A stretch of 64,000 bases of DNA from Prorocentrum cordatum. Lineage: Eukaryota; Sar; Dinophyceae; Prorocentrales; Prorocentraceae. A program made the position numbers and the translations under genes. Shown here in pieces: positions 54,938 through 64,000 of the stretch. Position 1 is the first letter of the stretch; each line of letters starts with the position of its first letter. The notes under the pieces are model-generated. The model did no database searches. It worked only from the letters and a program-made list of their open reading frames with translations, and was not told the DNA's origin. The DNA lies in NCBI GenBank assembly GCA_963575745.1, contig CAUYUJ010002758.1, forward strand, positions 451,675-515,674, read 5' to 3'.

Positions 54938-55709
54938 GCGAGTCCCGCGAAGTCCTGTCGGGGGTGACTTGCCCACGAACCTCTCGGGGCACCCCGGGAG
55001 TTCCACGGGGCGGCCAAGTCCCTGCGCGGGCTCCCGGAGGAGGCGCCCCCAGAGGCCCGCCAGAGTGAGGGGGAGACGGAGACGGAGACGGAGACGGAGA
55101 CGGAGACGGAGCGCCGCCTGCGCCAGTCAGCGCACCCGCGCGGCGGGCTACCCAGGCACCCGACGTCGCGATGTACCTCACAACGTGGCTCCCCGAGACC
55201 TTCATCCTGAGCCGTGTTTGACGACCCCGGGAGTCGTGTTTGCTCCACGGCGCGAGGGTGTCAGTGTTCCAGGGCGCGCTCTGGCCAGAACTGCCAGGCG
55301 CATCCAGCCGTTGCCACGAGGAGCCCCTGGGAGGCCCCGAGGGGGGCGGGAGACGCCCAAGCTCGAGCCTCGGGGGCCCGAAGGTCCCCGACGGCGGCCG
55401 CGACGCCCAGGCGACCCCCGACGGGGTCCGCGGGCGTCCCCGACGGGATCCGAGGGCAGCTCGGCGCCGCGAGGAGCGAACCCTGCCGCGAGGGAGGCGT
55501 GGGGCGACGCCGCCGCGCGAGGCGTGGCGCGGTGGCGCGCGCGCGCGCGAGCGCGCGCGGCAGGCCCGGGCGGGCGACCCTGCTGCGGGCGGCCCCCCCG
55601 GCTGGGGGGGGGCGCCCCGCCCGGGGGAGCGGCAGGGCCGATCGCGTCCTGGGGGGGGGGAGGCCCCGGCGCCGCAGGAGGGCGAAGGAACAGCACCAGG
55701 ATTGGGAGT
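54936..55709. other. GC-rich unassigned sequence with a GGAGAC tract
   Basis: 55,073-55,110 is (GGAGAC)n. The rest is very GC-rich, and long frames are open in four or more phases at once, typical of composition rather than coding. Confidence 0.5.
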
Positions 55710-55900
55710 CCCGAAACGGTGCGGTGACCGACCGTGCGGTGACCCCGACATCCCCCAAGACCTCACCGCACGGTCCGTCACCGCACGGTCTCGGGGCCTG
55801 GGAAGCCCCATGTCGCCCGAGACGTCCTCGGAGAAGACCTCGACTCCCAAAACCGTGCGGTGGCCCCGAATCCCCACCGATTCACCGCACGGTGTGGTCA
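55710..55900. repeat. Cluster of 12-bp motifs ACCGTGCGGTGA in both orientations
   Basis: The forward motif lies at about 55,716 (variant), 55,731 and 55,852. The reverse complement TCACCGCACGGT is at 55,763, 55,778 and 55,882. Paired opposite copies can form hairpins. Confidence 0.85.
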
Positions 55901-56059
55901 CCACCCCGTTTAGGGACTCCCGACAGGACTTTGACGCCGAAATCCCACCGACCCTCTGGGCGTTTCGGGAGTTCGGTCTTCTCTCTGGCAGAATCCTTCC
56001 TTTCCCCCCTGCTCGGGGGAGAGGTGTCCCCCTTACCCCCCTACCCTGGGTCTGAAAAG

Positions 56060-56450
56060 GGGGGGGCGCGACCCTTTGGAGCGTCCAAGATGGCCCAAGA
56101 TGAAAATGGCTGCAGGTGGGCCTGATGGCCTCCAAGATGGTCCAAGATACTTCGAGATGGCTCAATCGAGTCTCCGACAAACGTCCAAGAGGCCCCAAAG
56201 CAGCCCTAAAAATGGTTCCAAGTGCTCATCGAGCGTCCCAAGACACCCCAAAGAAGCCAACATGGCTTGAAAACCGAAGGAATATCAATGTGTTTTGCGT
56301 TTTCGCCTTTTCGCTTCCGAATGGTTTTCGAGACCTCCGGATGGCCCCAAGATGGCCCAAGGGAGCCACAGGGGGACCAACAGGGCCCCGAGAGGGCCCC
56401 AAGTACGCCCAAGAGCGCTCCAAGAGGGGCTCAACAGAACAGAACGGAAC
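56060..56450. repeat. Family H block 4
   Basis: CCAAGATGGCCCAAG-type units at 56,080-56,240 and 56,340-56,440. The insert TGCGTTTTCGCCTTTTCGCT at 56,297 corresponds to 46,050 in block 2. Confidence 0.8.
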
Positions 56451-56965
56451 AGAAGCCGTACACCCAAAGGCGCGTCGGCAGGCGCTGCATGATGAATGGA
56501 TTCAGACACATGAAAGAAGGAAGGACGCACGCAGGGAGGGGAGGGACGCGCGCCGAGCGGGCACGGGGGTCCCCAATCGCCATCGTCGACCCTCCGAGGG
56601 GGGGAACCCGAATCCGCGACCCCCCTCTTTTCAGCCATGGGGCGCGAGACGGCCCCAAGAGACCCCCCAGACCCCCCCCCAGAGGAGGTTCAAGACACCC
56701 CAACAGAACTCCAAAAAGGTCGAGGAGGCAAGAGCCATTGAACAACCTCCGGAAAATCCATGTGTTTGCGTCCTCGCCATTTCACTTCCCATGGCCTTCC
56801 GATGCCTCAAGATGGCTCGGACTGCAGGGTATTGCAGGGTCTTTGCAAGGTCTGCGCGTTGTCTTCGCAGGGAATTTGCAAGGTATTCGCAGGGTTTGTT
56901 TTGCAGGGTCGTTGCACGGGTCGTTGCAAGATCTTCGCGGGGTCTTTGCAAAAGGGGTTGCGACC
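56451..56965. other. Unassigned sequence with GCAGGGT short repeats
   Basis: 56,825-56,960 has repeated GCAGGGT(C/A)TTTGCA-like units. Nothing else recognised. Confidence 0.45.
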
Positions 56966-57060
56966 GGCTTCCAAAAGGCTCGCGGAGCGAAAGCTCCGCG
57001 ACGGTATCATGGTTGACTCGTCGTTGTCGTCGTCGCTTTTCATCGTCGTCTCCCAGGTCC
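56966..57060. repeat. Conserved GAAA-loop hairpin and trailer, copy 2
   Basis: Perfect 9-bp stem TCGCGGAGC (56,980-56,988), loop GAAA, GCTCCGCGA (56,993-57,001), followed by ATGGTTGACTCGTCGTTGTC. Counterpart of 46,356-46,440; the similarity includes the GGCTTCC before the stem. Confidence 0.8.
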
Positions 57061-57830
57061 TCCCACATCCATCTGCTGCTTTGTCCTCTTCTTCCCTTTT
57101 TTCCTCCTCCCGTTTTCTTTTCCTCCTATCCTCATACCGCTGCCAAAAATAACCCTCGCGCCCCGAAGGGGCTTCAGGATAACACCAAGAGTGGCCAAAA
57201 CAAATCCTTATGAAGCCGTCGCGCCATGGAAACACGCGCTACAGAACTACAGAATTCAAGAACGATTCCCGCCGCGCCGCTCCCCGAAACACTTTCAAGG
57301 CGGCTGTTCCGCCGCATGTTTATATACTTATCTGATCAAGGCAACTCGCCTGGCGATCTGTTTCTGGATGGGTCGGCGGGGATATTTTTTTGGTCGCGAC
57401 CGCGAGCGGGCACCCGCGCGGCGTCGGAAAGGTCGCGCTACAAGCAGAAGCCAGAGGTCACAGCGCAACTCTCGCCGGCCAGACGCGGGAAAAAGGGGGC
57501 CACTAAAGTGACGAAAACTAGCAGGCTACGCGCAACGGCGTCGCGGGCGAGTCGGACGAGAGCGAAACGACGAGGAAGAAGACGGTGGAACGAGGAAGAA
57601 GAGGCAGCGACGAGAGACAAGAAAGGAGGAAGCGGGAAACGAGAAGAACAGCCGCAGCTCAAACGTGGAACAAGTAGGGGACCGCCCACACCTTGCTGTA
57701 CTCCACGTACTTGACGCAAGGAGGCGGCGGAAGGCTCGAACCCAATCCCAAGCAGACGCCGACGCCACGTAATGGCCAAGTGACCACAGAGCCGAGGAGT
57801 GACCAACGACAACACGAGCAATGGTTGGCG
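57061..57830. other. Unassigned sequence
   Basis: No recognised gene. A short hairpin, GCCCC-GAA-GGGGC, lies near 57,156-57,169. Confidence 0.35.
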
Positions 57831-57940
57831 AGGATCTTATTTTGATTGGCGGCTCCAAGGACAGATCCAGGAAGCGGGACGGTGTCGGCTGGGGCACAGG
57901 GCGAGATAATTGGCGGCGACGGCGCATAGGCCGACGCAGC
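57831..57940. repeat. ~105-bp dispersed repeat, copy 1
   Basis: Similar to 63,872-63,975. Shared pieces are TTTTGATTGGC against TTTTGATTCGC, GGCTGGGGCACAGGGCGA against GGCTGGGGCACAGCGACA, and ATAATTGGCG. Confidence 0.6.
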
Positions 57941-58930
57941 AAGTGCACGTGCCAGGGACAAAATGCCCCTCATTAAGATGCGGGCGACCCGGGGGCGAGG
58001 ACGCAGGCATCGGAAGGAAACAGACGGAGGAGGAGTCGCACAGTGGCGCCAGCTCGATCCGTGCCGACCAGCGCGCAATGGCGTGGGTCACGCCGCGCTG
58101 TGGCAACACGGAGGGCCAAGGAGGCCGCACCGTCCATCACGACGAGGAGGCGAAGGAGCGAGGAAAGGCGGCGGGCGCGAGAGCACGCGCGGACAGAAGA
58201 GGGGGGGAACCGAGGAACGCCTCACTCACAAGGACTCTTGGAAGTAATCGGGCATGACCGACAAACCTACGCAAAGAAACGTCGTCCCTGTCTCGGAGTC
58301 CACAACCTGCAACTGCCTGACTCTGAAAGCCGGGGGAATACAGCTGCAAGCATGGTCGAGCACCACGGACCACCCTGCGGGAGGGCCGAGAAGCACTGCC
58401 AAACGATATACCACTTGCGCAGTAGCAAGAGCTCGAGGGCGGCGCTCGCCGTGAGAAGCGGGACAACCAAGACGTCGGCGTTCAACGCGGGCAGCTTATC
58501 CATCACGAAGGACGGGAGCACAAAGATGCGAGCGTCAACCGGGGTAGCAGGGGCGGACCTGATGGGGGAACATCGGCGACCTGCCAAAAGATGAACCACT
58601 TGTCGGGACAGCGCTCTCCTCAGGTCCAGCCCCAGGTGGTGCCGGGGCGGGGTGGCGCGCCAGGCTGCACCAGCAGCAGCCCAGCACCTGAAGCGCCGCG
58701 AACCACACCCAAACCACGCGGGCGAACCGCGCCCGCTCCAGGGGCTGGAAGAGTCGTACCGGCGGGGGCGGACTGCTGCAGACCCGGCTTTGTCCGAAAC
58801 AACACATGGCAGCCGCGCAGCCCGACCGCGCCTCGGAGCCCTGCCAGTGAGCCTCCAGGTGCCATGGATGCCCGAGTGCTCCAGTGGAGCCTCGGCAGGG
58901 GGGAATTCGCGTGGCACTATGCGCCGTATC
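57941..58930. other. Unassigned sequence
   Basis: A minus frame over 58,267-59,145 includes a hydrophobic stretch (ALNADVLVVPLLTASAALEL) that could be a membrane segment, but I recognise no family and the rest is low-complexity. No other support for a gene. Confidence 0.3.
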
Positions 58931-58934
58931 AGCA

Positions 58935-59000
58935 CGAGAGGAGGAGGAGGAGGAGGAGGAGGAGGAGGAGGAGGAGGAGGAGGAGGAGGAGGAGGAGGGG
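58935..59000. repeat. GGA triplet tract
   Basis: About 20 GGA/GAG triplets. Simple repeat. Confidence 0.95.
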
Positions 59001-59079
59001 AGACGCAGCCGATAGCCACACAATCCAGTGAATCGACGGAGGAGGAAGGAGGGGCGACGCCAATGTAGACGCAGTGAGT

Positions 59080-59420
59080 GCTGCGGCCTCTGTGATCCCT
59101 CCACCGTTCCTTGCGGAAGGACCTCCGCGAACGCGGGGGGAACAAGGAGGAGAAGGAAGAGGCGGCACCTATGACGATGCTGTGTGGTCGGAGTCACCTC
59201 TGTGATCCCTCCACCGCTCCCCGTGGAGGGTCTTCAATGACCGCGGGGGGGACAACACCGGTCGGAGTCACCTCCGTGATCCCTCAACCGCTCCCTGTGG
59301 GGGGTCGTCAGTGACCGTAGGGGGGGGAACGTCAGTCCAATGTCGGAGTCACCTCTGTGATCCCTCCACCGACCCCTGTGGAGGGCATCATCGACCGCGG
59401 GGGGGGGGAACAACACGCCA
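59080..59420. repeat. ~75-85-bp minisatellite (GTGATCCCTCCACCG)
   Basis: TCTGTGATCCCTCCACCG recurs near 59,088, 59,200, 59,273 and 59,354, each followed by GTGGAGGG and a GACCGCGGGGGGG run. A relic (GCCCTCCACCGCTCCCTGTGG) lies at about 60,223-60,245. Confidence 0.85.
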
Positions 59421-60579
59421 GTCCACTGGCGGAGGACAGTGTTGTCACTTCGTGGCGCCCGGGATATCCACTCCACAGGCCTCTGCCTTCCTGGTTGTTG
59501 CACGCACGCCCCGGACAATCAGAGAAACCACGCACCGAGAAGGCAGCCAGCGAGCGCAGGCGTCCAGGGAACGGGCACCGAGCACTGGCCGCACGAGCCA
59601 CCGCAGCCGTCGTCACCGCACACGAGCCCCTACGACACGCAGCCTGGGATGCATGTCGGGGTCGGGTGGGGCGTCGCCGTCGGCTCCGTCGTCGGCGCAG
59701 CGTCGCAGTCAAAGCCGGGTCAGGTGACGCAGTCGGCTCCGACGTCGGCTCTGGCGTTGCAGTGGGAGCCGGATTAGGCGTCGCACAGTCGCCGAACCAC
59801 ACCTGCCGAGCTGCCCGTGCCGTATCCTGGCGACGTGCGCTGGCCGCACGAGCCACCGCAGTCGATGACACCGTGGCGAGCCCCTGACACGAAGACTGAG
59901 CATGTCGGAGACGGACCGGGCGTCCCTGTCGGCGCCCTCGTCGGCGCAGGCGTCCCAGTCGAAGCCGGGTCGGGCGTCGCAGTCGGCTCCGTCGTCGACG
60001 TCGGCGTCGCAGGAGGGGGGGAAAAGGCGTCGCCGTCGGCACCGTCGTCGGCGTGTCGCCGCGGTCGGGGCCGACCCAGGCTATCTACGCAGTGCTGACC
60101 CAGGGGGGAGGGGGGAGGAAGGGAGGCGCAGCCGATAGCCGCACAAACAGGTGAATTGGAGGAGGATGAGGATGAGGCGGCCCACAGTGACGGTGCTGAC
60201 CGGCCTGGGTCTCGTCTGTTGGAGCCCTCCACCGCTCCCTGTGGATGTACTTCAGTCACCGCGGGGGGGTCCTGCTCGCCTGTCCACCAGGCGGCGGGTC
60301 TGTGCTGCAGCCTTCCCTGGGTCCCGCACGTCTTCCTCCGGGCACATCCTCCACCGCCGCCACACACCCACACAACGTGTTCCTCCGATGGAGAAGCACG
60401 GCACGTCCGACAACAGTCAGTCAGAACCAAGAGTGAAGATGAAAGAGAAACCCAATCGCGCTGATGAGCACGGTGCACAACTCGTAGTCGACAGAGAAGG
60501 TGGATCCCAGAGTAGAAAACCAAGCAGTCCACGGCATAAGAGGAAGAGGTAGAAGTTCCGAAAGAAACAAAAGCCGGGG
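59421..60579. other. Unassigned GC-rich sequence
   Basis: 59,655-60,060 has degenerate GTCGGCTCCGTCGTCGGCG repeats. Frames in several phases are open, and no gene is supported. Confidence 0.45.
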
Positions 60580-61377
60580 CTACTGCGGGGCGACGGCCCC
60601 CCATCGTGTTTTGCGCTCCCTGGGGGCCTGGTGGTTCGGGTGGCCCTTTGTCGCGCGGTGCCCCCTGTTCACTCCACCGCTCCAACCCCGTCGCAGCTGC
60701 CACGGCCGAGCCCAGTCGACGTCGAGGTCCAGACCGTCGCTTAGGACCCGTACGTCGCACTTGTGGCCGCGGAAGGACTCCAGGAAGCGGTGGCAGGTTT
60801 GCGGGTCGTGCCGGAGCGGGTCGAGCGCGCCCTTGCTGCCGGGCGCTCGCTGCTGCTTGGCGAAGACGTGCCAGGTGCCCGTGAACACCGGCCCCAGTGT
60901 GACTTGGAGTCGGCGCATCGTCTCGCCAGGTGTCTCCCCGGGGAAGTCCCACTGGATGTTGTTGATTCCTGTTTTGTACAGTTGATGTCCAGCGTCGGGG
61001 CCCCTGGGCTCTGGCCGCTGACGCGGGTCGGGCCTCTGGCGCCGCCGAATCTCCTGGCTGCAAGCCTCCACCGCACGGACCACGGGCCTCGTTGTCCTGG
61101 CTGGGGGGATCGAGATCTGCTCGGGGCAGCTCCAGCTGCCCGCCTGGCGGGGTTTGGCGGGGATGCGCAGGCCGCACGGTTGGCCGCCAGGCTGGGGTCG
61201 GGTCGCGTCGGGCGGCCAGGTCAAACGCAGCCTTGTGGCAAGCGGGGAAGGGCCCTTCTCGCTGGCGGTCGCCTCCGGGTCTGCGTCCGCCGTCGCTCCC
61301 AGGTGCGCCCCCTCTGGGCGGCGCGGGACGCGCGCCGGCCTCTGGGGCGCCACTGGCGGTGCCAGGCGCGAGCACAC
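60580..61377 (-). CDS. Unrecognised protein-like frame
   Basis: A 265-codon open frame in sequence with no obvious repeat. The C-terminal half looks like real protein: LYKTGINNIQWDFPGETPGE, TMRRLQVTLGPVFTGTWHVF, CHRFLESFRGHKCDVRVLSD. The N-terminal half is Pro/Arg/Ala-rich. I cannot name a family. It might be an exon of a host gene or a fragment of another retroelement. A second minus frame (59,774-61,468) overlaps it and is more repetitive. No start context or splice sites could be judged. Confidence 0.3.
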   Translation of the reverse strand: MCSRLAPPVAPQRPARVPRRPEGAHLGATADADPEATASEKGPSPLATRLRLTWPPDATRPQPGGQPCGLRIPAKPRQAGSWSCPEQISIPPARTTRPVVRAVEACSQEIRRRQRPDPRQRPEPRGPDAGHQLYKTGINNIQWDFPGETPGETMRRLQVTLGPVFTGTWHVFAKQQRAPGSKGALDPLRHDPQTCHRFLESFRGHKCDVRVLSDGLDLDVDWARPWQLRRGWSGGVNRGHRATKGHPNHQAPRERKTRWGAVAPQ

Positions 61378-61566
61378 ACGGCGCCACAGCGCCCTTACCC
61401 GGGGCGCAAGCTGCTTCGCCAGCGGCGCCCTGGACGCCCGGCATGGGCGTCTGGGGCGCGCCGCCCATGAGAAGCTCGCAGACGGAGGAAGGGGGGCAAA
61501 TAGGCGCGAAGAGGTTTCTCTCGGCGAGCCAGCGGATGGCTTCGCTGCCCTGAGTCTGGGCGGTTG

Positions 61567-62264
61567 CTACCTGGCCCCCCTGCAGGGTGCGTGGCTCACC
61601 CAGAGGACTGCTGCCGGACTGTTGGTCCTGAGGGGGGTACTCCGCGGCCTCCGCCGCCTCCGCGGTTTCCGCCGCGTCTTCCCGCTCCTTTCCTCTGGCC
61701 TGCTGGCACAGCTGAAGGGGGGGTCGTTAGTGTGAGCTGTACACTGGTCACCGCAGGCTGCCTCGTCTCGGCCCCCCGCTGGGGCGCCATCATCTGACCG
61801 CGCCGCGGAAAATGACATCGTGACCCCTGCCTCCGCCACATCTCGTTTCCCCTCCGGGACGTAATCGTCTGTCGACGAAACGGGGGGTGGCACGTTGCCG
61901 CTGCTGCTGCTGCTGCTATGCTCCGATGTGTCACTGCGCGTGGCAAGATCATCAGGACGGTCGTCTGTCGTCGTCACGGGGCGCCGGGGTGGCCCATGCT
62001 CAGGGCGGTCGTCGGGGCCGGGCCTGGGGCCCGAGACGCCGCGATCTGCATCTGACCTAACGGGCCCCATTTCACTTCTGGGATTCGGTAATATCGAAAC
62101 CGCGCTCCCCTCCGGCTTACCGGGCCCCGTTTTCGCCATGGCAGGATCCTCCGGAAGGTCGTCAGTCGTCCTGTTCACCAGGGCTGGAGCCGCCTCGAAA
62201 TTCTGGGTTCCTGATCCCGTGACGGGAGGAGTAGAGGGAGGAGGAGGGCCGCCCTCCAATTCCT
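61567..62264 (-). other. Open 3' extension of the LHC relic
   Basis: The LHC frame stays open for about 230 further codons, but this stretch is Pro/Ser/Asp/Arg-rich (SEMGPVRSDADRGVSGPRPG, TSEHSSSSSSGNVPPPVSS) and has no LHC character. It may be read-through into unrelated sequence, or a novel fusion. Confidence 0.45.
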
Positions 62265-63190
62265 GGGAGAGCGTGCCGATGACCGCGATAGATGCCAGAC
62301 GAAAGTAGGCAGTCCTGGCCGCCGACTGCGACCGCCTGGCCGCGGCGACGCTGGCCGCCAGCAACTTCCGGTCGAAGTCGCCCGCCGAGACGTCGGTGCG
62401 AGCAGACTGCTCCTGGAACAGCTCGCATAGCGTACAGTGGGCCATGACTTGTCCCAAACCTGCCGCGGGGACTTCGGAGATGGCGCTGAGGTTCGCCATC
62501 ATGGCCAGGCGGCCGTTCGCGATCTCGGCATTCGACCTGCGCTGCCTGACCGCGGCGTCAGTGCTGAAGAGACCGATAGGCCTCCATCCGAGCTCGCCAG
62601 GCTTCCTGCCGGGTTCCGAGTTGCACACGAACGGGCCCGACTCGCAGTAGAGGCGGTGCGCCGCGATCTGCAGCCAGCCGGGTCCTGGCACCTTGGAGAG
62701 GGCAGCCCTCCCGATCGGGATGTCCTCGAACTTCGCGTCGAGAGACGGGGAGGTCTCGCCAGGAAAGTTGCCAGTAACCTCGGGCGTGATGTAGCCCATC
62801 GTGGCGAGCATGCCCACGCGCCCATGCTTGATCTCTGCCTCGCGGCACCTCTTCAAGGCCACGGCGTCACCGTCCTTCGCGAAGCCTGCGGGGCCCCAGA
62901 AGCCCACTGGCGCCTGCGCGCCCAGCTCGCACTCGGAGGCGCGCAGCGGGGAGTCCGCGCACAGCGCCCCGTCGCCCCATGCGCTGTCCGAGAGGCCGCC
63001 CTGCTAGAACATCCCGATGAACGCCATCATCGCCAGCCTTCCGTTCGCGGTCTCGGCGTTCAGCTTGCGGCACTTGGTCTCGCCGGCCGGCATGGTGCTA
63101 CCGTTAGGCACGCCCAGGACGCCGTCCTTCTCGCAGTCGCCGGGGGCCTCGAGGGGGCGCGCAGAAGCCCACCAGCGCCAGCCCGCCCAG
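62265..63190 (-). pseudogene. Light-harvesting chlorophyll a/c-binding polyprotein relic
   Basis: LHC proteins bind chlorophyll and carotenoid in thylakoids; in dinoflagellates they are often made as tandem polyproteins. From the N-terminal side: KCRKLNAETANGRLAMMAF then IGMF followed by a stop (TAG complement at 63,004-63,006), the inter-unit linker DSPLRASECELGAQAPVGFW, helix 1 of the next unit (REAEIKHGRVGMLATMGYIT), GNFPGETSPSLDAKFEDIP, and a third-helix motif NAEIANGRLAMMA (about 62,538-62,490). That is fused directly to a piece from an earlier part of a unit (SEVPAAGLGQVMAHCTLCEL) and a decayed last helix (YFRLASIAVIGTLSQE). The Glu/Arg chlorophyll-ligand pattern is kept in helix 1. An upstream frame (LDSPPHAFVSELGGLALVGF) shows a further unit end with a frameshift. 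Stop, frameshift and mis-joined units mark a pseudogene. Confidence 0.8.
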
Positions 63191-63229
63191 CTCGCTCACG
63201 AAGGCGTGCGGCGGGGAGTCCAGGGAGGC

Positions 63230-63830
63230 CAGCAGCGGCGGCCGCCGCCAGCGGGCCGCCGGAGGCGGCCGCGGCGGCGGCGGCGGCGGCGGCGGCGGCC
63301 GCGGAAGGCGCCTCCGCAGGCGCGGCGGTGCCGGCGGCTGCCACCAGCCAGCCGCCGCTCCCAGCGTCACGAACAGCGGCCGCCGCCAGCAGCCCGCCAG
63401 AGGCGGCCGCGGCGGCGGCGGCAGCTGTGGCGGCCGCGGCGGGCGCCACGGCTGGCGCGGCGGCGCCCGCGGCCGCGGCGGCCACAGCGGCGGCCGCCGC
63501 ACCCGCGGCGGCCGCGGCCGCCGCGGCAAGCCCCAGCGCAGCAGCGCGCGCCACGGCGCCGGCGGCCGCGGCGGCCTCGCCGCGGCCGGGCCGCCACGGC
63601 CTCGGCGGCCGCGGCGGCGGCGGCGGCCGCGGCGAGCGCACCGGCGGGCGGGCCACCGCCGCCAGCCGCCGCCGCGGGCGCAGCGGCGGCGGCGGCGGCC
63701 AGCCCCGGCGGCCCACGGGCGGCAGCGGCAACCCGCTGCCGCCGCCGCAGGGCAGCGCCGGTGACGGCGCCGGCGGCGGCAGCGGCGGACATGACGCGGC
63801 CCGGCACGGAGCGCACCTGGCGGGGGCGGG
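63230..63830. repeat. GCG/GCC alanine-codon tract
   Basis: About 600 bp of GCGGCGGCC-type sequence, with Ala/Gly/Pro/Arg-rich frames in all phases on both strands. It is upstream of the LHC relic on the minus strand. I regard it as simple sequence, not an N-terminal extension. Confidence 0.85.
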
Positions 63831-63871
63831 CTCGAGCCGATACGGCTTGAGCCAGAGCTACGGAATGGCGA

Positions 63872-63975
63872 GGATACGTTTTTTGATTCGCTGCCCGCAA
63901 GGAGAAGTCCAGAGGGCGGTATGACCGAGGCTGGGGCACAGCGACATATAATTGGCGCGACACCGCGCAGAGCGC
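63872..63975. repeat. ~105-bp dispersed repeat, copy 2
   Basis: Similar in the same orientation to 57,831-57,940. Minus-strand readings of both contain VPQP followed by an LDxSL motif, so the repeat may be a fragment of something once coding. Confidence 0.6.
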
Positions 63976-64000
63976 ACCTGCACATAAATTAGAAACAGGC

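Noticed and set aside
54678-56198. 506-codon minus-strand ORF
   Set aside because: Crosses CAG, GGAGAC and the 12-bp motif cluster in GC-rich DNA; other long frames are open at the same place and no motif is recognisable.
63060-63963. Alanine-rich N-terminal extension of the LHC protein
   Set aside because: The GCG/GCC tract gives Ala, Gly, Pro or Arg runs in every frame, and a frameshift separates it from the LHC motifs.

Overview
This window looks like nuclear DNA of a peridinin-type dinoflagellate, and the genus cannot be fixed from sequence alone. Three things point there. (1) A damaged multi-unit light-harvesting chlorophyll a/c-binding protein (LHC) relic lies on the minus strand near 62.3-63.2 kb, with the helix motifs and inter-unit linker of dinoflagellate LHC polyproteins. 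(2) Two retrotransposons are of types common in dinoflagellates. (3) The rest is very repeat-rich, mostly GC-rich and almost gene-free. I see no intact host protein gene, no rRNA or tRNA and no CRISPR. Most long open frames are by-products of repeats whose units lack stop codons.

Layout. 0.4-17.7 kb is a mosaic of satellites and microsatellites: a worn ~120-bp satellite, three TAG-triplet tracts, two related 89/90-bp satellite arrays sharing one 3' boundary, a 12-bp palindrome array, and a ~1.4-1.55 kb composite unit duplicated in tandem. 17.7-21 kb holds purine tracts and several small inverted-repeat elements: a foldback, a 243-bp element sitting inside another repeat, and one of two 162-bp elements (the other is at 11.5 kb). 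21.4-25.6 kb is a decayed LINE-type retrotransposon on the minus strand. 25.7-29.6 kb is GC-rich simple sequence including a 1.2-kb CAC tract.

29.7-45.0 kb is the core of the window: a ~15.28-kb Ty1/copia-like element on the minus strand, bounded by two direct repeats of ~257 bp that differ at about 15 positions by eye. Read 5' to 3' on the minus strand it has a long gag-like region, a Tpt1/KptA RNA 2'-phosphotransferase-like domain, a RING-type domain, a retropepsin-like segment, a conserved unassigned region, a Cys zinc-binding segment, integrase, reverse transcriptase and RNase H. The first two thirds are studded with ~22 copies of a 14-bp near-palindrome that translates, wherever a frame is open, as [A/V]-G-x-P-A. 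Frameshifts and changed catalytic residues show that this copy is dead. The Tpt1-like domain and the micro-repeats are the most interesting observations here.

45-64 kb is again repeats: a degenerate CCAAGAGGCC-type repeat in both orientations, CTG/GAC/CGT tracts, a 2.5-kb minisatellite, a 22-bp palindrome array, a clustered 12-bp palindromic motif, the LHC relic and an alanine-codon-rich tract at the right edge. The genes shown do not form a host pathway; the only functional unit that can be reconstructed is the retroelement.
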